Program-made: the position numbers and the translations under genes | Shown: one piece after another, positions 6,038-10,781 of the stretch | Layout of the letters: each line of letters begins with the position of its first letter | Numbering within the stretch: position 1 is the first letter of the stretch | Source of the DNA: SIG480 sp045533555 | GTDB taxonomy: Bacteria > Bacillota > Clostridia > Oscillospirales > JAAYXM01 | Length of the DNA stretch: 10,781 nucleotides | NCBI GenBank assembly: GCA_045533555.1 | Contig: JAZSHZ010000103.1 | Coordinates: 1 to 10,781 of the forward strand | Direction: 5' to 3' | Notes under the pieces: model-generated | The model's database searches: none | The model's input: only the letters and a program-made list of their open reading frames with translations | Told to the model about the DNA's origin: nothing

Positions 6038-6910
6038 CTAAAAAAGACTATTCCAATGCTGTGTACTTTTAAGGACAGTTACCGAAAATAGTATAACGAG
6101 CATTGCGAGGTCAAGAAGTAAGAGATACGCCCAATCTCCAAAGGCCCTTCTGAACGCCTCTTCATCAGATTCGCTTTTCTCCGGTTCAGTCGCGGAATCT
6201 CCCTCATCCGGCTCCGCAACTGCAACACTCTTCTTCATCGAATACTGTTTACTTTTCCCCGAAGATGCAGAAGAGGCGGTGGATGCATCACCCGCATCCA
6301 CTGCCTCTTCGTTATTATTCAGTTGTGTAGCACTCACTCTAACGGTTGAAACTCCGGACACTCCTGTTCGTTTATGCGAAGTTTCTTCGGTATTCCGTTC
6401 GGGTATACTTCGCACATTACCGCTTCTATACTCCGAATTCTTTTCTTGCACTCGTTGCACCTCAATTTCAGAGGTCTCAACGGAAGTTCCCTGTTGCTCC
6501 GTTTTATTCCGTCGATTATATCGTCCCACTGTTCTTTGCTGAATACCGCCATCATCAAACACCTCCTTCAAGTGAATAACCGCATGTCCAGCTTTGTCTG
6601 TAGTTATATTTGTAGTGGCAAAATCAGCAAATCTGCCAAATAACACCTCTTGCTCGCTGTTATTTCCAATCCCTTCCAAGTTTCGCCCTGTAATACTTTC
6701 AATAACCAGCGTTACAACATATTCTCCGTCAATAACATGCCCGTCTGAAACTCTGGAGCTTGACGAATATGCACCATAGCAAATTACGTCACCTATTCGG
6801 TGCTGCGCCACAAACTCATCCATAGCCTCTTTACCACCAAAATCATCAAATCCCAGCGTTCTATATACCGTACCTTGATATGCCGGAAGCTTCGGCAATG
6901 CACTGTCCAT
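6038..6910 (-). CDS. R-S-E type ADP-ribosyltransferase domain fused to linker and hydrophobic tail; N-terminus lost
   Basis: Residues 10-120 look like the catalytic core of an ADP-ribosyltransferase exoenzyme (ADPrib_exo_Tox/VIP2-like fold). The signature arginine is in VYR (R17), the serine motif in YSSSSR (48-53), and the biglutamate motif in SEQEVLF, with E86 and E88. These are the R, S-T-S and E-x-E elements that bind NAD and catalyse transfer to a target protein. The usual N-terminal helices are absent and no ribosome binding site precedes the Met at 6910. An in-frame stop lies at 6929-6931, so this is a truncated frame. The transferase part should end near LKEV (about 6561). Beyond it the frame runs out of phase over a small gene (6334-6555), then through the 96-bp repeat (6216-6311), and ends in an acidic stretch plus one hydrophobic segment (about residues 261-279). 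It is probably a decayed toxin-module gene. Confidence 0.65.
   Translation of the reverse strand: MDSALPKLPAYQGTVYRTLGFDDFGGKEAMDEFVAQHRIGDVICYGAYSSSSRVSDGHVIDGEYVVTLVIESITGRNLEGIGNNSEQEVLFGRFADFATTNITTDKAGHAVIHLKEVFDDGGIQQRTVGRYNRRNKTEQQGTSVETSEIEVQRVQEKNSEYRSGNVRSIPERNTEETSHKRTGVSGVSTVRVSATQLNNNEEAVDAGDASTASSASSGKSKQYSMKKSVAVAEPDEGDSATEPEKSESDEEAFRRAFGDWAYLLLLDLAMLVILFSVTVLKSTQHWNSLF
6216..6311 (-). repeat. 96-bp perfect direct repeat, copy 1
   Basis: This stretch is identical base for base to 8565-8660. On the minus strand it encodes an EEAVDAGDASTASSASS stretch followed by GKSKQYSMKKSVAVA. Its edge nearest the small gene is an inverted repeat with 17-base arms (6270-6286 with 6294-6310, one G/T mismatch) around a 7-base loop. 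The other part is the start of the linker shared with the copies at 7096, 8511 and 9210. Confidence 0.9.
6334..6555 (-). CDS. Small four-cysteine protein overlapping the transferase frame
   Basis: The 73-residue protein reads from ATG 6555 (a second ATG follows at 6552, and an in-frame TTG precedes at 6558). It has an excellent AAGGAGGTG ribosome binding site ending 5 bases upstream. That site is formed by the LKEV codons of the transferase. The product is convincingly protein-like: FSKEQWDDIIDGIKRSN is a helix, followed by LRCNECKKRI with C33 and C36, then C48 and C66, which could form a small zinc site. It is read +1 relative to the longer frame, which there looks like low-complexity shadow sequence. 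It ends 22 bases before the 96-bp repeat. The function is unknown; its position after a toxin-like module would fit an immunity or accessory protein, which is inference only. Confidence 0.6.
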   Translation of the reverse strand: MMAVFSKEQWDDIIDGIKRSNRELPLRPLKLRCNECKKRIRSIEAVMCEVYPNGIPKKLRINEQECPEFQPLE

Positions 6911-7169
6911 TCCATTGCTCGTTTTCTGTCAATGCATATGGGTTGTCGTCTTTCATCGCTATGTTATGCTCTTCGCTGTTGTGCCCAATATCCATCTCGC
7001 TGCCTTCTGTATCATCTTGATTATACACCTCTTTTTCTTTCAGCGCAACAGACGATTTATCCGAGCCTTCCCCTTGAGAATGAGGTGAACCGCTTGCGGT
7101 GTTTTCTATTTCCACGTTCCCGCTCTTCGCCTCAGTCTTCGGCTCCGCACCTGCAGCACCCTTCTTCAT
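6861..7169 (-). pseudogene. Fragment linking the toxin array to the R-S-E transferase, frame-broken at both ends
   Basis: This 102-codon frame is the middle part of a broken gene rather than an independent one. Its true coding stretch reaches back to about 7250, where it reads KSNPQFSEKTSE and then KQYSMKKGAAGAEP, matching the linkers elsewhere. The apparent Met at 7169 is the M of QYSMKK and has no ribosome binding site. It then reads KTEAKSGNVEIENTA, an acidic spacer (KEKEVYNQDDTEGSEMD), and PYALTENEQW, which resembles the start of an ADP-ribosyltransferase domain. At about 6911 the homology jumps to the other frame at MDSALPKLPAY, so the stretch after NG (QCIAEAS and onward to 6861) is out of frame. 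The left-hand break looks like a deletion of the intervening helices, and the right-hand break is a one-base loss at 7247-7251. Confidence 0.6.
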
Positions 7170-7181
7170 CGAATACTGTTT
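7096..7181 (-). repeat. Linker A copy, encoding QYSMKKGAAGAEP to IENTA
   Basis: This copy is near identical in DNA to 8511-8599 and 9210-9298. On the minus strand it encodes KQYSMKKGAAGAEP, then KTEAKSGNVEIENTA. It follows linker B copy 3. Confidence 0.85.
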
Positions 7182-7189
7182 ATTTGCAT

Positions 7190-10100
7190 CTACCTCTTCA
7201 CTCCCTGTATTACCCTCACTTGTCTTTTCCGAAAATTGGGGGTTGCTTTTTCGGAAGAATCGGGTATACTATTGGTAGGTAGGGATGTGTCCGATGAAAC
7301 GGACTGCTCTGCCTCTTTTATTTCCCATTCTTCAATAGTTGCATCCTCTATCTCTGATAACCTATTGAATACGGCATCATTATATATATCACGCCTCTTG
7401 GCATCCGGGTTCCTTTTTCTCCATTCAATAAGATACTTTTCTATATCTTCTGCTGCTTTATCCGTTTTTTGTTTGTAACTTTTATTGAGCTCGATAAGAT
7501 CGTTTTCTATTTGCTTAAATTCAGGAGAAATTTCCCGAAGCTTCTTCGATAGTTCCGCTCTTGATTCCACTCTCAACGGATTTATTATATTAGCATACAG
7601 TGGCATTTGCTTCTTTCCCCTCAATCCAATATCCTTATCAGATGTTTTCATGAATATCCCGAATGGAGTTTGATCGTCGCTTGAACCTGCGCCCTTCCTC
7701 TCCGTTTCAAATACGCTGAAATCTTCCCCTGTCTGATGGTACATAACAAGCAAATTTCCGTCCTTGTCCCGGGCCTTGCTATCTTTGAAATACTCTGCCT
7801 GTCCATCCGAGAGCTCGCGCCCCAGATTGTCCGTGTTTTTCTTTTCCGAATTTTGGGGGTTGCTTTTTTCGGTTAAATCGGGTATACTATTAATAGAAGC
7901 ATCTTTGCTATAATGGTCGTTAAATGGCGACGACCCTTCACTGGCATTGATGCTTCTGTTTTTTATCCTCACAAGATTTCCTTTAGCAATCTGTTCTTTA
8001 ATGTATACCTTCAATTCTTCTCGTCCAAAAACAGTCGCAACTTTATTTACATCGATAAAAACATTGTTCACTTGTGCCTTTTCATCGATATATATTGGTA
8101 CGTTTATTACATTTCCTGCTTCATCTGTATATTTTGATATCAGAAGAAAATAGTTCTCTCTTCGTTCAGGTTTGTCTGCGTTTCTTGTTCCACGATAAGC
8201 TTCCGTGACATTGTCCAAATCCTCAATTATATTCAAAAATTTTTCTTTTCCGAGTCCATGATAGTGAATGTTCTTGTTGACTTTTAATCCCAGCGCTCGA
8301 GCTTCTTTTTCTGTAAGGATATTTTCACGAATATGTGATGCATTCATTACCAACGGATAGTTTTTTGTACCTTTTTGTGATGTCAAAATCGGTGGGCTGC
8401 CTGTTGTCAGTTCAATTTCGCCATTATACCCCTTTTGAGTAATCGCTTTCTCCACATTTTGGCGAGCATCACTCTTTAAAGAATACCTTCTAACACCGCC
8501 CATGTTCTCACCGGCGGTGTTTTCTATTCCCACGTTCCCGCTCTTCGCCTCAGTCTTCGGCTCTGCAACTGCAACACTCTTCTTCATCGAATACTGTTTA
8601 CTTTTCCCCGAAGATGCAGAAGAGGCGGTGGATGCATCACCCGCATCCACTGCCTCTTCGACTTTATTGTTTATTCTTCCTCTTCCTCGTTCTCCGGTGG
8701 TGAGATTTTCAAGGACATTGATAAAAGCTCTTGAGGGCTTGCCTTTGGATTGTCCCGGCAAAACTCCAGCATTTGAATTACTTCGTCCTCTTCCCAAACC
8801 TCGTACACTATTCTGATTACTTGCGCCCTGCTGCATCCAACTGCCAATAGATACTGCAACAAAAGCACTTGATTTGATGTCAGAATTTTCTCCATTTTTT
8901 AATTCCTCCATAAAATTAATTAAGTATGTTTTCTCTCGCTCTGCCTTTGCTCCCTTTGATTCATACAACAAAGTCGGATTATCAACATTCTCTGTGCTGT
9001 AAATTGCAAAGACAGGCATTCCTTCAATATCTGTAAACAGCCAGTTTGCCTTATCTGTCAAACTGTTCTCGCTTGTTCTTATATCGGTTTTTATCTTCAT
9101 CATCAATTTATTTAACTGATATTTTGATAAATCCGGTTTCCAGTAAGGCTTCTTCAAAGCATAGTTTGTATTATAATTATACTCATTATTCTTTGCAATT
9201 GCAAGAGCACCGGCGGTGTTTTCTATTTCCACGTTCCCGCTCTTCGCCTCAGCCTCCGGCTCTGCAACTGCAGCCCCCTTCTTCATCGAATACTGTTTTT
9301 TTGCATCCGACTCTCCGCGCCCGGCATCAACCTCGCTTGTCTTTTCCGAATTTTGGGGGTTGCTTTTTCCGGATGTTTCGGGTATACTGTTATAGAAGGG
9401 TGAACTGTTTAAATGTGAAGGGAAAAGACTCCCGGATCCGCTTTGCAGGGATTCCTTCATTTTTTTATCATAAACAATTTCTTCAACATTTGTTTTCATG
9501 TAATCAGCTAAGTCATCCGGGTTAAAGGTTGTCACAAGAATATTGTAATTTCCGGCAGGATATCCATTTAAATATTGTTCGTGATGAAATTCACTAAAAT
9601 CCAGAACCGCCCATGCACTGTGGCTCTTACCATCATAATATCTGACAACCTCAACATATCTGCCGTTTTTCTGCAAAATAATATATGCAGGATCGTCCAT
9701 TCCTTTTATGATTTCAATCATTCCATCAACACTGATTCCATGAGATCTGTTTTTTTCATCAAAAGCTTCTTCTTCAAGTGCTTGAACAGCTTTTTCAACA
9801 TTCATGGCAATCGGTAAATCCGCAACTTCAACAGATCCATTTGAGTGTTGTTTTATTGCATCGATTAAAACTTGAGGAGTATTTCTTCTTAAAGGGATAT
9901 AGCTTCGATTGGCAAACTCTCCGTAAACCGAACTTTCCAAAAGATTTCTTACATCATTTTCAGTTAACGTTTCTATGCGTTTTTTACTAAACATAATACC
10001 GGAATCTTCCACACCACCGCCCTGCTCTGTCTCGGCGGTGTTTTCTATATTAAACTGTCCGCTTGAAACTGCAGCTTGTGTCGTTTCTATCATTTCCTCA

Positions 10101-10459
10101 TACGTCTTGACCGCCGTTTCAAGCTCTGACACCGTCGCGCCGTATTTCTCAAGTGCCGCCGTGTCCATCTTCGACTTATCTTTTGAGAAGGTGCTTTTGA
10201 CTTTTGTTATAAAGTCCTTGACACTTTCGACAAATCTCTCTGCAACCGTCATATCGCTTCGGACAAGACTGCGGAATAAATCAAGATTGTCAACGATCTT
10301 CCCGGCAAAATCTGCCGCAATGAAATTGACCGAGCTTCCGATTCCTTCTTCGCCCGCCTCAAAAAGCGCGTTTTTAAGAAAATATCCAAATGCATCCTCT
10401 CCAAGCTTCGCGGCATCAAAGCTCACTTTCTCTGTCAATTGTACCCAACCTGTACCCAT
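7190..10459 (-). CDS. Multi-toxin polyvalent-type protein remnant (BECR-like nuclease and ADP-ribosyltransferase modules)
   Basis: The 1089-codon frame is a mosaic. Residues 1-128 resemble the tail of a phage/ICE large polyvalent protein (FEAGEEG, then ERFVESVKDFITKVKSTF). Residues 155-355 resemble the MuF-C/BECR nuclease-like modules (RRNTPQVLIDAI, SHGISVDGMIE, NYNILVTTFNPD, YDKKM). Residues 430-522 form an unnamed module (ANWLFTDIEGMPVFAIYSTE). Residues 656-845 are a second BECR-like module (RRYSLKS, HYHGLGKEKF, VFGREELKVYI). Residues 883-1055 match ART-PolyVal (ARDKDGNLLVMYHQTGEDF, with Q in place of the usual G of YHGT). Linkers with QYSMKK and NSIP..EKSNPQN separate them. There is no ribosome binding site and an in-frame TGA directly precedes the Met, so the true N-terminus is missing. 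The C-terminal TPNFRKRQVRVIQGVKR is a frameshift artefact. Confidence 0.6.
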   Translation of the reverse strand: MGTGWVQLTEKVSFDAAKLGEDAFGYFLKNALFEAGEEGIGSSVNFIAADFAGKIVDNLDLFRSLVRSDMTVAERFVESVKDFITKVKSTFSKDKSKMDTAALEKYGATVSELETAVKTYEEMIETTQAAVSSGQFNIENTAETEQGGGVEDSGIMFSKKRIETLTENDVRNLLESSVYGEFANRSYIPLRRNTPQVLIDAIKQHSNGSVEVADLPIAMNVEKAVQALEEEAFDEKNRSHGISVDGMIEIIKGMDDPAYIILQKNGRYVEVVRYYDGKSHSAWAVLDFSEFHHEQYLNGYPAGNYNILVTTFNPDDLADYMKTNVEEIVYDKKMKESLQSGSGSLFPSHLNSSPFYNSIPETSGKSNPQNSEKTSEVDAGRGESDAKKQYSMKKGAAVAEPEAEAKSGNVEIENTAGALAIAKNNEYNYNTNYALKKPYWKPDLSKYQLNKLMMKIKTDIRTSENSLTDKANWLFTDIEGMPVFAIYSTENVDNPTLLYESKGAKAEREKTYLINFMEELKNGENSDIKSSAFVAVSIGSWMQQGASNQNSVRGLGRGRSNSNAGVLPGQSKGKPSRAFINVLENLTTGERGRGRINNKVEEAVDAGDASTASSASSGKSKQYSMKKSVAVAEPKTEAKSGNVGIENTAGENMGGVRRYSLKSDARQNVEKAITQKGYNGEIELTTGSPPILTSQKGTKNYPLVMNASHIRENILTEKEARALGLKVNKNIHYHGLGKEKFLNIIEDLDNVTEAYRGTRNADKPERRENYFLLISKYTDEAGNVINVPIYIDEKAQVNNVFIDVNKVATVFGREELKVYIKEQIAKGNLVRIKNRSINASEGSSPFNDHYSKDASINSIPDLTEKSNPQNSEKKNTDNLGRELSDGQAEYFKDSKARDKDGNLLVMYHQTGEDFSVFETERKGAGSSDDQTPFGIFMKTSDKDIGLRGKKQMPLYANIINPLRVESRAELSKKLREISPEFKQIENDLIELNKSYKQKTDKAAEDIEKYLIEWRKRNPDAKRRDIYNDAVFNRLSEIEDATIEEWEIKEAEQSVSSDTSLPTNSIPDSSEKATPNFRKRQVRVIQGVKR
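7224..7273 (-). repeat. Linker B copy 3, with one-base deletion
   Basis: This 50-bp copy aligns with the 51-bp copies at 7841-7891 and 9341-9391. It begins (minus strand) AATAGTATACCCGA and contains the T-run 7247-7251, five bases here against six at 7865-7870 in the neighbouring copy. The lost base moves NSIPDSSEK out of frame with KSNPQFSEK. Confidence 0.8.
7841..7891 (-). repeat. Linker B copy 2, encoding NSIPDLTEKSNPQNSEK
   Basis: This 51-bp copy lies between the second BECR-like module and the ART-PolyVal module. Here linker A does not follow; the ART module begins about 10 residues later (LGRELSDGQAEYF). Confidence 0.8.
8511..8599 (-). repeat. Linker A copy, encoding QYSMKKSVAVAEP to IENTAG
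   Basis: This 89-bp copy runs into the 96-bp repeat at 8565-8660 on one side. On the other it meets the CACCGCC-N12-GGCGGTG inverted repeat (8494-8519) that starts the second BECR-like module. Confidence 0.85.
8565..8660 (-). repeat. 96-bp perfect direct repeat, copy 2
   Basis: This stretch is identical to 6216-6311. The inverted repeat at its edge has arms 8619-8635 and 8643-8659 with a 7-base loop. It lies 10 bases after the stop codon of the small gene at 8671-8895, as copy 1 lies just after the small gene at 6334-6555. Confidence 0.9.
8671..8895 (-). CDS. Small helical protein nested out of frame in the toxin array
   Basis: The 74-residue protein has a very good start: GGAGG (8909-8905) lies 9 bases before the ATG. 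That site is inside the codons for MEEL of the overlapping 1089-codon frame. The product looks real: mostly helical, with an SRAQVIRIVYEVW helix, a DEVIQMLEFCRDNPKASPQELLSM stretch split by a turn, and an acidic tail (PPENEEEEE). It is read +1 relative to the longer frame, which over this stretch gives a Ser/Gly/Arg-rich shadow-like sequence. It ends just before the 96-bp repeat, as does the four-cysteine gene at 6334-6555. The function is unknown; a helix-turn-helix-like regulator, immunity protein or small phage accessory protein are all possible. Confidence 0.6.
   Translation of the reverse strand: MEKILTSNQVLLLQYLLAVGCSRAQVIRIVYEVWEEDEVIQMLEFCRDNPKASPQELLSMSLKISPPENEEEEE
9210..9298 (-). 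repeat. Linker A copy, encoding QYSMKKGAAVAEP to IENTAG
   Basis: This 89-bp copy differs from the 8511-8599 copy at only a few bases. It follows linker B copy 1 and leads into the unnamed module (ANWLFTDIEG). At its end the bases CACCG-G-CGGTG (9208-9218) form a loopless palindrome. Confidence 0.85.
9341..9391 (-). repeat. Linker B copy 1, encoding NSIPETSGKSNPQNSEK
   Basis: This 51-bp copy follows the first BECR/MuF-C-like module. It is joined to linker A by the codons for TSEVDAGRGESDAK. It is the full-length reference that shows the base missing from copy 3. Confidence 0.8.
10015..10040. repeat. Inverted repeat at the edge of the first BECR-like module
   Basis: CACCGCC (10015-10021) and GGCGGTG (10034-10040) enclose 12 bases. 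The same arms with the same 12-base gap occur at 8494-8519 before the second BECR-like module. Both lie next to the IENTA codons. Confidence 0.6.
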
Positions 10460-10512
10460 TCACCGCAGATATACAAAATAAAGTGCACAAGCAAAAAAAC
10501 ACACAATATCTT

Positions 10513-10628
10513 GTGCGTTTTCGCTTTGGCGGAGAGTGAGGCTCTTCTACCCGCGGACTAAAAAGCCTGCCACCGGCAGCCTTTTTGCGCACTGCGGTGC
10601 GCCGTCCTGTTCGAATCCTCTCACTCTG
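10513..10628. repeat. 116-bp hairpin unit, copy 1
   Basis: This copy is identical to 10666-10781. Inside are AAAAAG-C-CTGCC/GGCAG-C-CTTTTT and GCGCAC/GTGCGC hairpins. AGAGTGAG near the start can pair with CTCACTCT near the end, enclosing the unit. It closes with GTTCGAATCC, like a tRNA T-loop. A terminator-like hairpin (10496-10506 with 10511-10521) overlaps its start. Confidence 0.85.
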
Positions 10629-10643
10629 TTTTACCGCAAACCA

Positions 10644-10674
10644 AAAACGCACCAACCTTCGGATGGTGCGTTTT
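10644..10674. terminator. Terminator-like hairpin between the two 116-bp units
   Basis: AAAACGCACCA (10644-10654) pairs perfectly with TGGTGCGTTTT (10664-10674) around a 9-base loop. It is flanked by A/T runs, so it could terminate transcription in either direction. The equivalent hairpin before copy 1 has a different inner sequence but still pairs. Confidence 0.65.
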
Positions 10675-10781
10675 CGCTTTGGCGGAGAGTGAGGCTCTTC
10701 TACCCGCGGACTAAAAAGCCTGCCACCGGCAGCCTTTTTGCGCACTGCGGTGCGCCGTCCTGTTCGAATCCTCTCACTCTG
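10666..10781. repeat. 116-bp hairpin unit, copy 2 (runs to window edge)
   Basis: This is a perfect repeat of 10513-10628 with a period of 153 bases. The window ends exactly at the unit end, so further copies may follow. No gene is credible in 10460-10781; the open frame across it only translates the repeat twice. Confidence 0.85.

Noticed and set aside
7241..7260. Programmed -1 frameshift as the main explanation of the split frame
   Set aside because: The short A-run lacks the canonical slippery codon phase and I see no strong downstream stem; a one-base deletion relative to the two sister copies is simpler, though I keep slippage as a minor option.
9046..9525. Plus-strand open frame of 159 codons, and similar plus-strand frames at 6800-7282 and 9975-10481
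   Set aside because: They lie opposite recognisable modules and linkers, are rich in Ser/Arg/Leu as expected of antisense shadows, and have no convincing start sites.
10416..10745. Open frame of 109 codons on the minus strand
   Set aside because: It translates the 116-bp repeat twice and the spacer once; it is Arg/Lys-rich, with no ribosome binding site or family resemblance.
10513..10781. tRNA genes at the right edge
   Set aside because: GTTCGAATCC looks like a T-loop, but the flanking bases cannot form a T-stem, and no D-arm or anticodon arm is visible.

Overview
The window looks like a low-GC Gram-positive genome of the class Clostridia. This rests on AT-rich non-coding DNA, strong GGAGG-type ribosome binding sites, TTGACA/TATAAT-like promoters, a clostridial DUF6514-like small protein, and toxin-rich 'polyvalent' protein modules of the kind carried by clostridial phages and conjugative elements. 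I cannot name the species from the sequence.

Left part (1-4620), ordinary chromosome. The 3' end of an NCS1-family transporter gene (probably cytX, a hydroxymethylpyrimidine importer) overlaps thiN (thiamine pyrophosphokinase) by ATGA, giving a thiamine-acquisition pair. A bidirectional terminator separates it from a minus-strand pair: a DUF6514-like protein and a tiny helix-turn-helix protein. The divergent gene encodes a regulator with two helix-turn-helix domains. The shared intergenic region holds two well-formed promoters, each covered by a 15-bp palindrome with the same core. A long hairpin ends the regulator gene and overlaps the last codons of a MATE efflux transporter, which lies downstream of yhbY on the minus strand.

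Middle (4620-6037). A predicted lipoprotein, likely an extracellular beta-propeller-like protein of unknown role, is followed by about 400 bp without a gene. The right half of that gap is a periodic array of short hairpins separated by a 9-base word, AGTGATATT, that inverts to AATATCACT halfway through.

Right part (6038-10459), a decayed mosaic of phage/ICE-type toxin modules, all on the minus strand. In reading order it holds the tail of a large polyvalent protein, a BECR/MuF-C-like nuclease module, an unnamed module, a second BECR-like module, an ART-PolyVal-type ADP-ribosyltransferase module, and an R-S-E type ADP-ribosyltransferase. Modules are separated by near-identical DNA linkers encoding peptides such as QYSMKK and NSIP..EKSNPQNSEK. 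One linker has lost a base in a homopolymer, breaking the frame, and a second break lies at the R-S-E transferase. Two modules run out of frame over a 73-74 codon small gene with its own excellent ribosome binding site, and both small genes stop just before the same perfect 96-bp repeat, whose edge is a 17-bp-arm hairpin. This twice-repeated plan (toxin-like module, out-of-frame small gene, hairpin repeat) is the most unusual thing in the window.

Right edge (10460-10781). The mosaic has no visible ribosome binding site or true start: an in-frame TGA sits directly before its first Met. It abuts tandem 116-bp units of stacked hairpins ending in a tRNA-T-loop-like GTTCGAATCC, which probably continue beyond the window.
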